Positions 34,076-44,744 of a DNA stretch of 64,000 nt are shown here, in pieces; position 1 is the stretch's first letter, and each line of letters opens with the position of its first letter. A program made the position numbers and the translations under genes. The stretch is taken from NCBI RefSeq assembly GCF_037893015.1, contig NC_133664.1, positions 126,108,319 through 126,172,318 on the forward strand, in the 5' to 3' direction. A model generated the notes under the pieces. That model saw nothing but the letters and a program-made list of their open reading frames with translations. It had not been told where the DNA came from and ran no database searches. The DNA is from Macrotis lagotis. Its lineage: Eukaryota > Chordata > Mammalia > Peramelemorphia > Peramelidae.

Positions 34076-34162
34076 GAAAGAAAAGATTCAAAGTATAATT
34101 CATCTCAATAACAAAAACTGAATAAAGGTGTTGCCATTATCAAATTAAGGTACATAGAGCTT

Positions 34163-34405
34163 CTGTTGTTCAGTCATAATTCAGTCCTGCTTGATTTTTC
34201 ATGAATCCATTTGGGATTTTCTTGGCAAAGATACTGTTAGTAGTTTGCCATTTTCTTCTCTAGCTCATTTTGCAAATGAGAACAGGGGCAAATGGTTAAA
34301 TGCCTTCCCCAGGTTCAAATAGGTAGTATCTATGACTGAATTTAACTTAGAAAGATCTTTTCTTAGTGCCGGCTTACCATTCTATCCACTTTTCCACTTA
34401 GCTGT
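34163..34405 (-). mobile_element. B-type SINE, nearly full length
   Basis: Tail side 'tgttgttcagtcataattca', body 'catttgggattttcttggca', core, and head end 'cacttttccacttagctgta'. Same family as 4109 and 52314. Confidence 0.8.
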
Positions 34406-34499
34406 ATTTAAAATGTTGTGATAGACAAATCAAGACACATAGAGTTTATAAAACTATGAATATCTTAATATCTTTTTAAGTCATACATCATTTGATTAT

Positions 34500-34670
34500 A
34501 GGATCTCAACCAGATGGAACCAGACAATTTATTCCAAGTTGTTTGACAGATTGGTTAATCTGAGTCCCAAGAGAGATAAGTGGCTTATCCAAGATCACAC
34601 ATATCATCAGACAATTTTAATCCAGATCCTCAGGTTCCAGAGCTATATTCTATCCATTGTTCCAGAAAAA
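34500..34670 (-). mobile_element. MIR-like SINE fragment
   Basis: 'gtcccaagagagataagtgg', 'cttatccaagatcacaca', 'cagatcctcaggttccag' follow the reverse MIR core. Ancient. Confidence 0.5.
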
Positions 34671-34679
34671 AAAGGAAAA

Positions 34680-35825
34680 TCTAGGAAACTTTAAAATATT
34701 TCAAAGCTCAAATTAGGCTGTACCAACCTAATAGATATTACAATAAAATCTAAACTAATATATATAAATTATGTCAAACCATTAAGAGGCAATTTTGTGA
34801 TTCTGGACAAAATAATTACCAAATTCAATTAAAGAAACAAAATTACAAAGGCTTTAAGGAAATATATGGAGTGATGAAAGGAAAAGCAAAAGGTTTAGCA
34901 TGAGCAGATTTCAAATTATATTATTCAAATGATAAATTATTTGGTATTACTAAAAAGTAGAAAACTGATGAGAAGAGTATACAAGCTAATAAGAGCCAGA
35001 AGCAAATATAAACGAAGTATTTTACAAATTCATGAGAAAGAGAATAGCAAAAGGACTAGGAAAACTGGAAAATATTTTGACAGAAATATATTTCTAACAT
35101 ATATTACAGAATTCTAATTTCCTAAGGTCACACAAATAAAATTATAGGTACAAAAAGTCATAAATAAAAAAGAAAAATGGAAGATATCTCTCACAACTCT
35201 TTTGAGGAATGAATGCATTACTCAATCAAGGAATAGAAATTATAAAAATAGATATTTTCAATCTTATAAAAATCAAACCCTTTCAAGGGAACAATACCAA
35301 TCATCTAGAATAAGAAAAAATGATATAAGAAAAATATTTTCATTAAAGAATTGTGAAAAAAGTTTAACACCTTACATTAATAAGACAATGGCAAATTTAT
35401 ATTTGAGTCATTCTCCAATAAATAAGAGATAAAGAAAAAGTTTACCAAAAAAAAAGAAATAAAATATCAATAATCATGAAAAAAATGCTACAAGTAATCA
35501 AAAAGAGAAATACAAATATAAAAACTTCTGGATTACCTAACATCAAGCAAACTGGCAAAGTTCCTATAAATGGAAATAAATAATTTTGGAGTGATTATAA
35601 GAAGGCAAGCATAATATACTTTTGGAGGAACTATGACTTGACAGATATTCTGGATAACAATTTGAAATTACATGAGAAAAAACTAAAATTTCATTCCCAT
35701 TATTAAATGATCTTACTGGTTTTATTCCAAAAGGAAGACAATGGCAAAGAGAAATGCCTCACCTTTTCCAAAACATTAATATTCAACCTATTTATAAGAG
35801 GTTAAAAATAGAAACAAATTATATA
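34680..35825 (+). mobile_element. Ancient L1 ORF2 3' fragment (element K)
   Basis: The order of weakly conserved L1 landmarks is preserved: 'aatgataaattatttggtat' (late RT), 'aaactggaaaatattttgac', 'catgaaaaaaatgctacaa', 'ctaacatcaagcaaactggc', 'atacttttggagga', 'gatattctggataacaatt'. Heavily mutated; the plus frames at 34929 and 35202 are remnants. Confidence 0.55.
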
Positions 35826-35829
35826 GTAA

Positions 35830-36091
35830 ACAATTAGAACATTAATGAATAATTTTCCAAGTGTATTGACATGATTCCCCTTCCACCAAAGACCTATATT
35901 CCATTATTGGAGTGCTCTCTTTCTCTTTCCCTGCCCATGGTGACCCCCAATTTTCCAAGGTAATCTTTATCTTGAAAGAGTTCATTCCCAGACTGTTTCT
36001 ACACAATGATGCAACACTTGTAATTATACCCTGAACCTTCTTTTCCAAACTCCTTTATGTGTTATCTTCTACTAATAAAATGTAAGTTCTT
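35830..36091 (+). mobile_element. L2 LINE 3' region, left part (split by element F)
   Basis: 'tctttctctttccctgcc', 'tttccaaactcctttatg' and 'actaataaaatgtaagttctt' form the L2 3' region up to its terminal motif. The sequence resumes at 39383 with 'gtaagttctttgaaagcaga', so one L2 was cut by element F. Confidence 0.75.
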
Positions 36092-36784
36092 GGGGGGGTG
36101 GAGCCAAGATGGTAACAGGAGAAGAGTCTCTCTTAGGTACTCTCTCTCTCTAATAATTCAAAACTTACAAAATAAGGCGTCTAACTAAATTTTTGAGAGA
36201 CAGAACCCACAGAGGGATCCAATGAGGCCATTGTCCAGCCAAAGGTAACCTGAAAATAGCGGAAAGGCTCTGCTCCACAGGATTAGAGGGGTGGCCACCA
36301 GAGTGAAGGAACTTCAGTTACCTGGAGGCAGATCCAGGGCACCTAGGAGCCACTGCTCATGGCAGCAGAGGCAGTTTCCTGACCTACACTCTGGGGAACA
36401 CCAGACACAACTTGGAAGATCAAAGGGGAGGGGTGTAAGCAAGCACCCCCAAGCAAGGGAGCCTTGAGTACTCAGCCTAGGTAGGGGAGTGGAGAGAGAC
36501 TTGTAAGGTCTGTCCTCTGTACCTGGAACAGGACTCTGGGGCTCTGTCCACATTCAGATCCTGATCACAGTCTAGGCCCCCCAGAGAACATCAGAACCCT
36601 TCCACCTCAGCCCCATAGCAGAGGGGTGCACTTGTGGTCATTCATAGACCAAGAGGGAAGACAGAGCTTCACACACTGAGAGCCTTGTGGGGGGGTTGTC
36701 CCAATAATACTCAAAAGCTCAGGAAGCTCCCCAAAACCAGGTGCAGGCTGGGTAGATGAGTAAAAAGAGAAAAAAGAGGAACAC
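36092..36784 (+). promoter_or_regulatory. L1-type 5'UTR of element F
   Basis: GC-richer leader from 'gagccaagatggtaacagg' to the ORF1 region. Minus frames at 36314-36553 and 36607-36813 are antisense, not genes. Internal promoter activity is inferred from L1 biology only. Confidence 0.65.
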
Positions 36785-37990
36785 CATTGAGAAATACATT
36801 GTCTATGATCCAAAGAAAGATCAAAATACCCAATTGAAAAATGAGGAAGTACAAACTCTATGAAAAAACATGGAAATTGGGCTCAAGCTATGATAGAGCT
36901 CAAAAAAGATTTTGAAAATCAAGTCAGGGAGAAAGAAGAAAAATTGGGAAAAGAAATTAGAGAGATGCAGGAAAAACATGAAAAAGACAGCAGCTTATTC
37001 AAGGAGATCCAAAAAAATGCTGAAGAAAATAACATGTTAAAAACCAGCATAGGTCAAATAGATAAAACAGTTCAAAAAGTTATTGAGGAGAAGAATGCTT
37101 TAAAAAGCAGAATTAACCAGATGGAAAAAAGAGATAAGAAAGCTCTCTGAGGAAAACAAATCCTTCAGATTTGGAACTGAGGGAAGCTGCTGACTTTATG
37201 AGAAATCAAGACACAATTCTTCAAAACCAAAAGAATGAAAAATTGTAAGAAAATGTGAAACATCTAATTGAAAAAGCAACTGATCTGGAAAACAGATTCA
37301 GGAAAGATAATTTAAAAATTATTGGGATGGGGCAGCTAGGTGGCACAGTGCATGGGCCTTGGAGTCAGGAGTACCTGAGTTCAAATCTGACCTCAGACAC
37401 TTAACAATTACCTAGATGTGTGGCCTTGGGCAAGCCACTTAAGCCCATTTGCCTTGCAAAAAACCTTAAAAAATTATTGGGATACCTGAAAGTCATGATC
37501 AGGAAAAGAGCCTTGACATCATTTTTAAAGAATTCCTACAGTAAAATTGCCCAGATATCCTAGAAGCAGAGGATAAAGTAGAAATTGAGAGAATCCAGCT
37601 ATCTCCCCCAGAAAGAGATCCACAAAAATAACCCCCAGGAATATTATAGCCAAGTTCCAGAACTCCCAAGTCAAAGAGAAAATATTACAAGTAGCCAGAA
37701 GGACAGAATCCAAATATCGTGACACTGCAGTCAGGATCACACAGGACTTAACAGCAACTACATTAAAAGGTTGTAGGGCTTGGAATATAATATTCTGGAA
37801 GGCAAAAGAGCTCAGAATGTAACTGAGAATCAACTTCCCAGCAAAACTGAATGTCCTCTTCCAAGGAAAAAAGATTGACTTTCAATGAACCAGGGGAATT
37901 TCAGATGTTTCTGTTGAAATAGCCAGAGCTGATCAGAAAGTTTGATCTTCAAATACAAGACTCAGGTGAAGCATAGAGAGTGGAGGAGAA
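36785..37990 (+). pseudogene. L1 ORF1 remnant of element F
   Basis: The frame at 36860-37150 encodes a Lys/Glu-rich coiled coil (FENQVREKEEKLGKEIREM; NNMLKTSIGQIDKTVQKV). The RRM boundary LENRFRKDNLKIIG follows at about 37290-37325, split by a WSINE, and resumes IPESHDQEKSLDI at 37482. The C-terminal domain reads AVRITQDLTATTLKGCRAW at about 37735 and INFPAKLNVLFQGK. Frameshifts and stops occur (e.g. tga at about 37147). Non-functional. Confidence 0.82.
37329..37468 (+). mobile_element. WSINE-type SINE with 15-bp TSD, in element F ORF1
   Basis: Carries a small internal deletion after 'ggtggcacagtg' (the usual 'gataaagcaccgg' is missing). TSD aaaaattattgggat at 37314-37328 and 37469-37483 is exact. 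Confidence 0.95.
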
Positions 37991-38464
37991 GGAGAAATAT
38001 GAGGGACTTAATGATGATGAACTACATAATATTCCTATATAGAAAAATGACACTGATAGTACTTATATGAACTTTCTTATTTAATAGACCAAGTAGAAGG
38101 AGCTTTTATAGATGAAGCACAGGAGAGAGCTGAATTTTAAGATATAATATATTGTAAAAATGGAATCAATGGCTAAAAGGGAAATGTAATGGGAGTAAGA
38201 GAAAGGAGAAATGGAATAGGCTTAGATATTTCATATAGTAAGATTTTTTATTACAATGAGCTATTGCAATGATATGGAAGGGGGGAAGGCAAGGGGGATA
38301 GAGGGAACCTTCACTCTCATCAGAGGTGGCTAGGAGAGGAAACAGCATATATACTCAATGGGGTTAAGAAGTCTCGAATAAGAAGGAAAGAAGGGGAACA
38401 GGGGGAAGGGGGGATGTAAGTGATGGAGGGAGAGTGGTCAGATATAACACATTTTCTTTTTTAC

Positions 38465-38600
38465 TCTTTGAAAGGGGCTGGGATTGGATGGCCTATCTGG
38501 GACCACAAGGCCGGGTGCTTGCTGGGCCTAAGAGGTGGTATGTGGACTTGGGGCCTCTTGGCCCCAGGACAGGTGATCTGTCTGCTGCCACTCATCTACC
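38465..38600 (-). repeat. SINE-like module 1 in element F 3' region
   Basis: Aligns by eye to the reversed SINE plan: 'attggatggcctatctggga', 'ccacaaggccgggtgctt', 'ggacttggggcc', ending 'tgccactcatctaccct'. GC-rich and highly diverged from WSINE. The plus frames at 38420-38661 derive from it. Confidence 0.55.
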
Positions 38601-38821
38601 CTACAGCACATTTAAGGGGAGGGACAAAGTGAAAGGAGAGAGAAAATATAGTATATGGTAGTGGGGAATTATGAATGGAGGGATCTGTGACCTGCAATGG
38701 CAATGGTGGAAAAATATGGAAGTAGCATTTTTGATGGATTAATCATAAAGAATGTGATCCACCTGCAACAGAGCTGAAGGTGTTGGAACACAGAATGAAG
38801 TAAATTTATTATTATTATTTT

Positions 38822-38976
38822 TGGGGGGGTGGGGGAGGTTGCAGGGCAAATGGGGTTGGGTGGCTTGCTCGGGGCCACACAGTTGGGTGACTGTTGGGTA
38901 TCTGAGGGCCAGATATGGACTCAGCTGCTCTTGGTTCCAGAGCCAATGCTCTGTTAGCTTTGCCACTTGCCTGCCC
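38822..38976 (-). repeat. SINE-like module 2 in element F 3'UTR
   Basis: 'ggttgcagggcaaatgggg', 'ttgggtggcttgctcgggg', 'ccacacagttgggtgactgt', 'gagccaatgctctg', ending 'cacttgcctgcccc'. Same plan as WSINE but a different GC-rich subfamily; no own TSD seen. Confidence 0.75.
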
Positions 38977-38978
38977 CT

Positions 38979-39025
<47 letters not shown>

Positions 39026-39027
39026 TA
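38979..39027. repeat. (ATC)n microsatellite
   Basis: About 16 ATC units directly after SINE-like module 2. It produces poly-Ser and poly-His frames on the plus strand that are not genes. Confidence 0.97.
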
Positions 39028-39045
39028 TTTTATTTTATTGGGTTT

Positions 39046-39202
39046 TGGGGGTTTTTTTTGTTTTTTTCAGAGAAGTAGCATTGGGGTGACTTGCCTAGGC
39101 TCACACAGTTAGGTGATTGTTGGGTGTCTAGGGCCAGATTTGGGCTCAGGTGCTCCTGGCTCCAGGGCTGGTGCTCTGTCCACTGTGTCATCTGGCTGCC
39201 CC
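39046..39202 (-). repeat. SINE-like module 3 in element F 3'UTR
   Basis: 'gagaagtagcattggggtga', 'cttgcctaggctcacacagt', 'gggctcaggtgctcctggct', ending 'catctggctgcccc', followed by an (ATT)n tract and the L1-type 3' end. Tandem same-strand arrangement with module 2. Confidence 0.75.
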
Positions 39203-39382
39203 TATTATTATTGTTATTATTATTATTATTTTTAATTTTAATTTTTTCTCTTTCCTTTTCTTTATTGCTCATGAGGGGTCTATATTTTGGGAGGTATGTT
39301 ACTCAAACAAGAATATTTTAGTAATGTATGAAAAAAATCATTTGTACAAAAATAAGACTAAATAAATAATTTTTTAAAAAAA

Positions 39383-39550
39383 GTAAGTTCTTTGAAAGCA
39401 GAGACTAACTCGCTTGTTTCATATCCCAGATATATAGTTATGTTTATAAATCTATATATCTTTATATACATATATATATACATATATATATATATACATT
39501 TACACACATAGTATGGTGTCTAGCTCTATGTAGTTATTTAATAAATTCTT
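39383..39550 (+). mobile_element. L2 LINE 3' end, right part
   Basis: Continues the L2 broken at 36091: 'gtaagttctttgaaagcaga', 'gtatggtgtctagctctatg', 'tagttatttaataaattc'. A (TA)n-rich microsatellite (39462-39500) lies inside it. Confidence 0.75.
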
Positions 39551-39749
39551 CCTTAGCTATCTATCTATGTCAATGTGTCTATCTATTTGGCTATCTAATC
39601 TAGTAAGCTATCAAATATCATCTATCATCATATAATATAATACAATAATGACAAGGGCAATGAATATGACAATGAATAACAAGGAATATGAAAAATTCAG
39701 TGATGCAAAGGAACTGACTCAGAATGAAGAAATGAAAGTCAATAGATTT

Positions 39750-40060
39750 ATTGTTGTTATTTACTCATTCAATTGTGTCTGACTCTTCATAACACCAAAG
39801 ATCATACTACACTGGGCTCTTCTATTATGCTTTATCCCTCAAGTCTCTCAAAGTTCATATTCATTGTTTCCATGACACTACCTATCCAACTCATCCTCTA
39901 CTGTCTCTGTTTCAATATTTCCCAACATCAGGAGCTTGTCTAATGAGTCCCATTTTCTCATTATGTGGCCAGAGTATTTAAGCTTCAGCTTCAGTATTTG
40001 ACCTTCCATTGAATAGTCCCAATTAATTTTTTAAGTACAAAGGGATTCTTTTGCACAGTA
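39750..40060 (-). mobile_element. RTE (BovB-like) LINE 3' end
   Basis: On the minus strand the sequence encodes the characteristic RTE C-terminus YSMEGQILKLKLKYSGHIMRK (interrupted later by stops). It ends 'atgaagagtcagacacaa' with 'aataacaacaat'. RTE elements encode an AP endonuclease and RT; only the extreme C-terminus and tail remain here. Confidence 0.85.
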
Positions 40061-40152
40061 GTATATATGATTACCTGAATTAAATTCACCCATTCCCATC
40101 TATTTAAGCTCACTGACAACCAAGATAATGATATTTAATCTTTCTTCTCCTG

Positions 40153-40222
40153 CTTTTTTTTAGGTTTTTGCAAGGTAAATGGGGTTAAGTGGCTTGCCCA
40201 AGACCACACAGCTAGGTAATTA
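40153..40222 (-). mobile_element. 5'-truncated WSINE with 10-bp TSD
   Basis: Only the tail and last third of the SINE are present ('tttttgcaaggtaaatgggg' to 'cacacagctaggtaat'). TSD tcttctcctg at 40143-40152 and 40223-40232 shows truncation happened at insertion. Confidence 0.9.
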
Positions 40223-40232
40223 TCTTCTCCTG

Positions 40233-42124
40233 TTTTGACCAAATGAAAAACACCAAAGCAAAGCAAAATTCAAGTCAAATGCAAGTGGCAATATTTGTTC
40301 CATATAACAAAGCACTACTTCCCTCTTGCTAAGTAATGATAAACTATAAAAGAATAAACTTATACATGTAATCAATTGGAATGTGCCCATCCTGTCCATT
40401 CCAACATAATTTTTCACTTTTTTCTAATGAACTGATAATATGAATGAGTTTATTTAGATTTTAGCAATATGTCAAAATATATTGATTTTAAAAAAATGAG
40501 TTTTACTGGTTCATTTAAATCACAGAGTTAAAAATAGTGCATTCATCAGGACACGCATTACATAAGATGAGGAAAACAATTTTTAATAAAATGAAATAAA
40601 TAAAATAAAGTAACTAGTTTGTAAATATGCAAGGTAGAGATCAGTGATGAAAATCTGCACAAAATCCAGATGACTCATCAGTATGAACATCATCCAATAA
40701 ATTTGACTCATACAGTGCAGGTCCTTGGAATACAGATAACTCAGGATGGGAAATGCTGACATCTTAAATTGATCATTTGCTCCTTGACCAATAGTTTCCA
40801 AATCTAAAGTAGTCATTGATTCCAATCTGCTTCTAGACTGGTGAGTTGTACATCAATGAAGGGACATTTTCCAATTTACATTTAATTAGAAAATCTCAAA
40901 GGAAACACAGTGAGATGACCTGTAAGTCTTTGCAAACATCAGATTAGATTATGGTGGTACATTCTATTGAAGGTTAACCATATCAACCTCCTGAAAGCTT
41001 TCACTAATAGCTATCCTCACAAGAGAGATAAAAGATTTAAAACTCTATCCCTCAAAGCATGCAATCCTCTCCTACTTTATTTCAAAATGGTTTGTTTATT
41101 TAAACAAATCCTTCTCTAGTTTCAATTCTGCTTAAACATATGCAACTGTGGATTCCATTGCTGGGACATCAAGGGCTTCTATAGAAGAGTCAGATAAACC
41201 TATTAGTTCAGAAGGTTATAGATCCTTTTGATTGTTTCAGTTAAAATCTGGGTAAATGGTATAAAAGATGAGAGGGAGGAGCAACAAGTGAAAATATACT
41301 TGGGCAGTACCCACCTAACAAATTCAGCCAACTACTGTCACAAACAAGGATGTCCAGCTGACTCCATAAACTGAGGTCATGATTGTTCACTCAAAAATGA
41401 CCAGGAGGGAAGATAATGACTAGAAACAATCAGATAGTCTTGGCTTTGATGTTCTCAGATTCACTTCAAAATAAATTTTTTCATAAACAAACAAAATTTT
41501 TGGGTCTTATTGATGAAACTATCTTAACTTCATACAATGGACAGTTCAAGAAAGTTGAAGATTTATTTTATGACAGGACAATTTGTTGCTCAGGATCATT
41601 TGATTGGTTTGACATTTCTATTGTCACTGATGTCTTTAGCAGGGAGATACCAATTTATTGGAGCTTGGAAGTTTCTAGCTTGAATTTTCTAGGATTCAAA
41701 TATTCTAGATATATAGAGGGTCTAGAAGCAAGCACCAGGAGAAGATTATCATTACTAAGGCATAATTAAACATTTGAATGGAGAAATGTCAGTCTAAGTA
41801 TGGCACTTTGGTTCCTAAAGACATCTGGACTGCTTCATCTTATGCTGTTTGACACCTGAAGATTGCAAAAGTTTGTATATGTAGCATTATTTGACTAATT
41901 TTGTAATGTCCTATCTTTAGAGGAGTTCTATGAGGAATGAATTTTTCCAAATGGAAGTAAAATGATTTTATTTTGAGAATTCCATAACATTCCTTGAGAT
42001 GACAAGAAACCTCATTTGGGAGAAAGCCAGAGATGGGGGTGGAGTGCTGATTATTCTTGCTTAGTTATGAGATTAGTTCAGGGTAGTGAGTGATAGCACC
42101 AATTGGGCTTGGAAACAAGGCTTG
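40233..42124. other. Unique sequence with a 117-codon unknown frame
   Basis: No repeat family recognised. The plus frame at 41416-41769 (117 codons, MTRNNQIVLALMFSDSLQ... ending RRRLSLLRHN) is not low-complexity and not repeat-derived as far as I can see. It shows no motif I recognise and has a weak start context. Possibly chance. Confidence 0.4.
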
Positions 42125-42915
42125 CTGAGGTCCTTTTACCTCTCACTTAAATTTGCAAAAACCTCTTAATAGTTCTCCCTGTCTCAAATCTCCCTTTTGC
42201 AATCTATACACAACATAATTGGCAAAGTGATAATCCTAGAGTAGTGATCTGGCCACATAACTGCCATGCACAATAAACTTCAATGACTTGCTATTACCTC
42301 TAGGAACAAATGCAAACTTTGCTCTTAGGCATTGAAAACCTTCTAGAATGTGACTCCAAGTCACATCCAAGGCTTAGTATACATTACTTCTCTTAACTCA
42401 TTCATTTGTTAGCCAAACTAGCCTTCTTGTAGTTTTTTTCCTTTGTTTTTTTTTTTTGCAAGGCTATGGGGTTAATTGACTTGCCCAGTGTCACACAGCC
42501 ACATAATTATTAAGTGTTTGAGGTCAAAATTGAACTCAGGTCCTCCTGACTCCAGGGATGGTGCTCTATCTTTCCTTGTAGTTTTTATATGTCATGTTCC
42601 ATTTCTCATCTCTGTGCTTTCCCACTGATTATCTCCCATTACCTCCTTATTGTGCCATTCCCTCCACCTTTCACATTCCCTCATTTCTGTCAATCTCAAC
42701 TCAACTAGCTTCTTCCTAGATGAGTCATTTCCTGATCTCATCTTTGAATACCTCCATTCCCTCTTTCCCCCATTAACTTGTATTTATTGTGAATACTTAT
42801 TTTTATACATGTTGTCTATCTCTATAGAATATAAGCTCCTTGGGGAGAGGGATTGTTTTTGTTCTTTTCCCCCAGAACAGGGTCTTGATTAGTATTTGAT
42901 TAATAAATTGAATCA
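42125..42915 (+). mobile_element. L2 LINE 3' region, split by a SINE
   Basis: Good L2 landmarks in order: 'gtgatctggccacataactg', 'acttcaatgacttgctatta', 'aggcattgaaaaccttctag', [SINE], 'tcatttctgtcaatctcaa', 'gaatataagctccttgggg', 'aatagggtcttg'-like terminus. The frame at 42650-42892 is L2-derived. Confidence 0.75.
42438..42574 (-). mobile_element. WSINE-type SINE, slightly truncated, 12-bp TSD
   Basis: Poly-T, 'gcaaggctatggggttaatt' through 'gggatggtgctctatc'; the head is cut short. TSD cttgtagttttt at 42426-42437 and 42575-42586. Confidence 0.92.
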
Positions 42916-43992
42916 GACTATGAGAATTGCTTCAAGTTAGAGATGTATATGAATTGTGTTTGAAGGGAGAGAAAAAGCAGAGGGAGGGAGGAATAATAGG
43001 TGCCTTAGGGTACTTGTGATTTATTTTAATTTCATTCTTCCAATTTTACTATATGAATAAGTCTAGATAAATAAAAGTAAATAGCTTATTTTAAAATGTA
43101 TCCCATTTTAGGAATTGTAACCTACTAAAACCAGGGAGACCAAACATCAGTATTGTAGCTTATAGGCAAACCTCTCTTTCATAATAATGGATTTTTAGTG
43201 TTGACTCAATAAACTACTACTCCATTGTAAGGCAGGTTTTTATGGTATGTTCTGAAATACTGTATTTCACATTTGGCACTTTACAACTTACAACTAGAAG
43301 AACAAATTTGTTTTAAGTTTCAGTCCACATTGAATTTATATAGCTCAATTACCCCTAAAATCAGAAGTTACTCTGTAAGTACTACCAACAAAATAATATT
43401 GTCACAATCATTTACAGCATATGCCAGAATTGAAATATATAGTAGAGTTATTGCAATTGAATAACTCTATGATAAATAACTTATAGGCTAATTTTTGAAT
43501 GTCTAGAAAAGTAACACTTGGGAACATACTAATAAGGTTAATAATATTTTTGTAAACAGAGATTGAAGTCAGAAGATACATTATGAAAATTTCAATGACT
43601 TTCATTTACGGATTAAGAATTTCCCTAATAAATAAACCTATCTTAAAATCCCACTAATTTGGATTAACTGGAAGTAAAATATGGAGAGAGGAAAGGAAAC
43701 CCAGATTGTAACAGGGAGTGTATACACTCTATACTATTTAAGAAATTTGGTTTTATTATTTTCAAGTCTTCACATTACCATAAAGCAATAGCCAACAAGC
43801 ATTTTCAATTTCAGTACTCTGCCAGACCTCGTTTTTAATGAATGAAGACAGTTTCAAATGAATGAAGCACTGATCTGTCAGTAACTATGAACTTAATGCT
43901 TAAACAGTTAATTTCCTTTGAATAAACATCCCGTTTCAATATCATTTGGATTTTTATTTGCTTCAATCGTCTATATTCAAATTATGATGTTC
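42916..43992. other. Unique sequence, no gene seen
   Basis: AT-rich; nothing recognised. Confidence 0.5.
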
Positions 43993-44009
43993 AAAATTTG
44001 CAAAGTCCA

Positions 44010-44160
44010 GGGGCAGCTAGGTAGTGCAGTGGATATAGTTCCAGTCCTGGAGTTAGAAGGACCTGAGTTCAAATTCAGCCTGATACACTTATTAATCACC
44101 TAACTGTGTGATCTTGGGCAAATCACTAAACCCCATTGACTCAGAAAAACCAAAAGCCAA
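44010..44160 (+). mobile_element. tRNA-derived SINE with perfect 17-bp TSD
   Basis: Head as in WSINE ('gcagctaggtagtgcagtgg'), but the core reads 'cctgatacacttattaatca' and the tail 'ccccattgactcagaaaaac', so it belongs to a sister subfamily. TSD aaaatttgcaaagtcca at 43993-44009 and 44161-44177 is exact. Confidence 0.93.
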
Positions 44161-44177
44161 AAAATTTGCAAAGTCCA

Positions 44178-44744
44178 AATTTATACTCCTCATAAATTTA
44201 ATCATTTTTTATCAATGCTTTTTAAATGGGAAAATTTTCACTGGGGTATCCAAACTGATATGCAGTGCATCAGAAAGAAAAGATATCAAAAGTTCAATAA
44301 ATCTAAAGCTAATTTTGTCTGGCAATGAGGAATTTGACAGAAAATACTGTGCTTGGTAAGTAGTTAAATAAAGTCCTGACCTTTCCACAAGCATTCAGAC
44401 CATTAAAAAATACAAGAAGAGACACTATATGTATTCTCCTGGAGTAAGACATACTTAGGATTTTGATCTACCAATAGGTAGACTTTCCTATGACAGGAGA
44501 TTTAATGGAGAAGGGGTCAAGGGGGTTAGGTCAAATGTAATGTTTTAGTTTTTGTTTGTTTGTTTTTACTTCTGATGCTACTGGTTTAAGCCTTCCCTTT
44601 ACAGATCCTTTATTCCTACTTTACACCTAAAATTTATTTCCTAAGATGGTTCTTGAACATAATTGTTGAACTATCACTTTGATCCTCCCTAAATAGTCTG
44701 AGACAGTTGTGTGATCTTAAAACCTTGGATGCATGATTATTACC
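44178..44744. other. Unique sequence, no gene seen
   Basis: Nothing recognised. Confidence 0.5.

Larger units (their letters stand above)
36092..39382 (+). mobile_element. Element F: ORF1-only 'half-L1' (HAL1-like)
   Basis: A 3.3-kb insertion: L1 5' start ('ggtggagccaagatggtaac'), 5'UTR, ORF1 remnant (about 36785-37990), purine-rich stretch, then a 3'UTR ending 'ataagactaaataaataat'. No endonuclease or RT sequence is present between ORF1 and the 3'UTR. A TSD gtaagttctt (36082-36091 / 39383-39392) within a split L2 shows that both ends belong to one insertion. HAL1 elements (L1 derivatives with ORF1 only) are known in mammals including opossum; assignment here is by structure. A WSINE interrupts it at 37329. 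Confidence 0.8.

Noticed and set aside
36314..36813. Minus-strand frames in element F 5'UTR
   Set aside because: Antisense to an L1 5'UTR, no recognisable domain; GC-rich leader gives chance open frames.
38821..39112. Frames with poly-Ser and poly-His runs
   Set aside because: Produced by the (ATC)n microsatellite in element F 3'UTR.
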